From the NCBI GenBank assembly GCA_027858355.1, contig JAQICW010000474.1:1-7891 (forward strand): DNA of 7,891 nt, read 5' to 3'. The position numbers were made by a program, and so were the translations under genes. Origin of the DNA: Desulfobacula sp. GTDB lineage: Bacteria > Desulfobacterota > Desulfobacteria > Desulfobacterales > Desulfobacteraceae. Of this stretch, positions 5,911 through 7,891 are shown in pieces. How positions within the stretch are numbered: the first letter of the stretch is position 1; each line of letters opens with the position of its first letter. The notes beneath the pieces were generated by a model. The model had not been told where the DNA came from. It ran no database searches and worked only from the letters and a program-made list of their open reading frames with translations.

Positions 5911-6805
5911 TCTTCTTCCAATTTTTTTCAGCAATATAGATTATTGTATCTGTTTTTTGAGCTTTCTCCAATACCTGGCAGTATTCAGTAGAGTTCCCAA
6001 ATAACTTTTGGAATTCCAAATCTCCCCCCGGTTTCCCATTTTTCAACCAGGCCAGATGATTATCAAGGCCATATCGCTGATAAAACACAATATCCTTTTC
6101 ATGGAATCCCTCTGATTCAAACACATATTTTAAGCCCTTTACAGAATAAATATAATGATGCATGGGTTGAAAATAAAAATCTTTATAGGAATCCAAATCG
6201 TAAATTGACAACAAAGGATCTTCAATATGCGGCACCTCTATGATGATACTGCCATCCGTTTTTAATAATCTGCCACATTTCTTTAAAAAATCAAATGGAT
6301 TCCTTATGTGCTCAAACACGTGGAACAAACAAATAACATCAAATTTTTCTAAATCAGAAACATCCTCTAAATATTCATATTGGCCCACACTAAACTGTGA
6401 GGCAAACTCCCTGTTTGTGGAATCGGGTTCAACGCAAACACAGTCACATTTTTGAGAACATATTTCAAGGAATGCTCCGGTAGAGCTCCCTATTTCTAGA
6501 ATTCTTCCCTTCCTAATGAAAAAATCCTCCAGTCGTTCCCATCGTTTTGACGCATCCCTCATACTGTTTTTATGAAGCTCTGAGGAATCTATTGTCAGGG
6601 TCACTCCGCGTTTTTTTGTATGTTCATTATAGGCAGCATAAAACCTTTTCTCTTCTGCTTCTTTCATCATGGGATATAAAAACCCTGTAAAACAATCTTT
6701 GCAACGAAACACCTTTGTATCCTGAGCAGACCAGACCCTATAATGTATCTGCACAAAATCCGCCGACTTGCAAATGGGACATTCCATATTTATTTTATTC
6801 TTCAT
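5897..6805 (-). CDS. Class I SAM-dependent methyltransferase with N-terminal Cys4 zinc-binding module
   Basis: With the ATG at 6805 the protein has 302 residues. Two Cys pairs, CPIC (residues 9-12) and CKDC (35-38), form a probable zinc ribbon. The Rossmann methyltransferase follows: motif I LEIGSSTGAFLE (103-114), an acidic end to strand 2 in CVEPDS (124-129), and FDVICLFHVFEHIRNP (155-170), which is typical of the Methyltransf_23 type. Zinc module plus methyltransferase resembles sugar C-methyltransferases and polysaccharide-cluster methyltransferases; the acceptor cannot be read. The frame extends to a GTG at 6835 and there is also an ATG at 6787. None has a strong Shine-Dalgarno, and 6805 was chosen because it is an ATG shortly before the CPIC motif. 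The 3' end overlaps the neuA-like gene by 14 nt, so it belongs to the same operon. The family is sure; start and substrate are uncertain. Confidence 0.85.
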   Translation of the reverse strand: MKNKINMECPICKSADFVQIHYRVWSAQDTKVFRCKDCFTGFLYPMMKEAEEKRFYAAYNEHTKKRGVTLTIDSSELHKNSMRDASKRWERLEDFFIRKGRILEIGSSTGAFLEICSQKCDCVCVEPDSTNREFASQFSVGQYEYLEDVSDLEKFDVICLFHVFEHIRNPFDFLKKCGRLLKTDGSIIIEVPHIEDPLLSIYDLDSYKDFYFQPMHHYIYSVKGLKYVFESEGFHEKDIVFYQRYGLDNHLAWLKNGKPGGDLEFQKLFGNSTEYCQVLEKAQKTDTIIYIAEKNWKKNDRQ

Positions 6806-6845
6806 AAGAAAATATATTCGATTGTCAAAGGCCACCCGAACCGGT

Positions 6846-6874
6846 CAGGCAGCATATCATTTTATGATTGCCTG
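6846..6874 (-). other. Hairpin spanning the radical SAM stop codon
   Basis: An imperfect inverted repeat pairs CAGGCA with TGCCTG and, inside it, ATCAT with ATGAT. The loop has about three bases and a GCAT bulge lies on one side. The radical SAM stop codon sits in the middle. No T-tract follows on the minus strand, so it does not look like a complete intrinsic terminator. It could stabilise or process the transcript between the radical SAM and methyltransferase genes, or it could be chance. Confidence 0.25.
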
Positions 6875-7891
6875 AATCCCCTGAATGACGTGACCCGGTT
6901 GCAATATAAATTTTTTATTTGTGAAACCATCAGATTCTTTTTATTTTCAAAATAGTTTTCAACAAGCCTTATATTGGCATTTGACAGTTCTAAATACAGA
7001 TCTTCTTCAGACATTGTTGTAAAATTAGCAGCAAAAAGATCGGCATTCAGATGTTTGTTTTCATAAAAATCTTCGATACCTTTTATCAGACCCTTTTCAA
7101 TCGCATAATCGTATAAAGGAGAACCGGGATATGGGGTAACAGGCCTGATCGTCCTCATCTGGGCTCCGTCATCATGCCTGATTAAAAAATTCACGGCAGC
7201 ATTTAACGTATCTTTATTGTCGCCTATATGGCCAAAAAGCATGTTCAACCCGGGGCTGATTCCGGCAGATAATGTCGCCTCAATACCCTGGTCGATTTGT
7301 TTGATTGTAAGGGCTTTTTTCATTTTTTTCAGTACATCATTATCATAGGCTTCTATTCCGTAATTGATGAAAACGCAACCCGCCTTTTTCATGAGAGGCA
7401 AGATATCAGGTGTTGCATAGTTGAGCCGGCCGTTGCAGTCCCACTTTATGTTTAAGTTGGCCTTTAAAAATGATTCACAGATTTCAATGGTACGCTGTTT
7501 GGATGACATGAGGAGTTCATCGGAAAATGCGATATACGATACGCCAAAATCCTTTTTCAAATATTGAATCTCTTCAATAATTGCCTCAGCACTTCGAGGA
7601 CGGAATCCCTTGTCCATCCGGTAGCAAAAATTGCACTTAAATGTGCATCCCCTTCCGGAAAGCAACGGCATGACAAAATCACTGTGGGAAGAATGGGGCA
7701 TTCTTAACAGACGGTAATACTCAATGGGAAAAAGTGAGTAGGCCGGCCAGGGGATACTGTCAATGTCCGTTATCAACTCTCTTCTCGGATTGACTATTAC
7801 TTGCTCATCCTTTCGATATGCAATCCCTTTGATATCTTTGATTGACCTGTGGTTTGCAAGTGCCTCAAAAAGTTCCAGTGCAGTCTCTTCC
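6862..7891 (-). CDS. B12-binding-type radical SAM enzyme, 3' part (start outside window)
   Basis: The frame is open to the right edge, with the first complete codon at 7890, so the protein is truncated at its N-terminus and 342 residues are visible. The first 38 residues include IAYRKDEQ and VNPRREL, followed by DIDSIPWPAY. This is the linker normally found between a cobalamin-binding Rossmann domain and a radical SAM barrel. A TTG within this frame at 7776 is not a credible start because homology-like sequence continues upstream. The 4Fe-4S motif is C-x3-C-x2-C in GCTFKCNFCY (near 7647-7620). The segments IAFSDELL, INYGIEAYD and GHIGDNKDT are typical of later barrel strands in BchE/MiaB-like enzymes. 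The first domain presumably lies outside the window. Such enzymes catalyse radical methylations, ring formations and other difficult reactions; the substrate cannot be read here. It is the most upstream visible gene of the cluster. The superfamily assignment is sure and the function unknown. Confidence 0.88.
   Translation of the reverse strand, partial: EETALELFEALANHRSIKDIKGIAYRKDEQVIVNPRRELITDIDSIPWPAYSLFPIEYYRLLRMPHSSHSDFVMPLLSGRGCTFKCNFCYRMDKGFRPRSAEAIIEEIQYLKKDFGVSYIAFSDELLMSSKQRTIEICESFLKANLNIKWDCNGRLNYATPDILPLMKKAGCVFINYGIEAYDNDVLKKMKKALTIKQIDQGIEATLSAGISPGLNMLFGHIGDNKDTLNAAVNFLIRHDDGAQMRTIRPVTPYPGSPLYDYAIEKGLIKGIEDFYENKHLNADLFAANFTTMSEEDLYLELSNANIRLVENYFENKKNLMVSQIKNLYCNRVTSFRGFRQS

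Noticed and set aside
5911..5934. Upstream TTG start for the neuA-like gene.
   Set aside because: The ATG at 5910 has a good GGAAG just before it and gives the usual NeuA N-terminus. The extension would be Lys/Arg-rich and non-homologous.
6806..6835. GTG start for the methyltransferase at 6835.
   Set aside because: There is no Shine-Dalgarno before it, and the added residues precede the zinc module without family resemblance. The ATG at 6805 is preferred, though not proven.

Overview
All recognisable genes in this window lie on the minus strand and read from right to left. They form one tightly packed surface-sugar (nonulosonic acid, i.e. sialic-acid-like) biosynthesis operon in a moderately AT-rich bacterium. 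No taxonomic marker is present. A cobalamin-type radical SAM enzyme beside polysaccharide genes would fit an anaerobe, possibly Desulfobacterota, but this is a weak inference.

Layout in transcription order: (1) 7891-6862, the 3' part of a B12-binding-type radical SAM gene whose start lies outside the window; (2) 6805-5897, a SAM-dependent methyltransferase with an N-terminal Cys4 zinc-binding module; (3) 5910-5197, a NeuA-family CMP-sugar synthetase; (4) 5204-4137, a NeuB-family PEP-condensing synthase with a SAF domain, closest by eye to legionaminic acid synthase; (5) 4137-3679, a GNAT N-acyltransferase; (6) 3672-2806, a xylose-isomerase-like TIM barrel with intact metal ligands; (7) 2809-1784, a textbook GDP-mannose 4,6-dehydratase (Gmd); (8) 1781-315, a perosamine-synthase-like PLP aminotransferase with a fused N-terminal CBS-domain pair. 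From gene 2 to gene 8 the junctions overlap by 1 to 14 nt or are spaced by 2 to 6 nt, which indicates translational coupling. Positions 314-1 hold no intact gene, but carry a protein-like reading frame broken by one stop codon.

Working model: known legionaminic and pseudaminic pathways start from UDP- or GDP-GlcNAc and need a 2-epimerising hydrolase. This operon instead pairs NeuA and NeuB with Gmd and a perosamine-type aminotransferase, and shows no LegG/NeuC-type epimerase. The simplest reading is GDP-mannose -> GDP-4-keto-6-deoxymannose -> GDP-perosamine -> N-acyl-perosamine (GNAT) -> release of the free sugar (possibly involving the TIM-barrel protein) -> condensation with PEP (NeuB) -> CMP activation (NeuA). 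The predicted product is a 7-acylamido-7,9-dideoxy derivative of Kdn, with OH rather than N at C5. The radical SAM and methyltransferase genes may decorate the sugar or an associated molecule. The enzyme families are clear from the sequence. The assembled pathway is inference.
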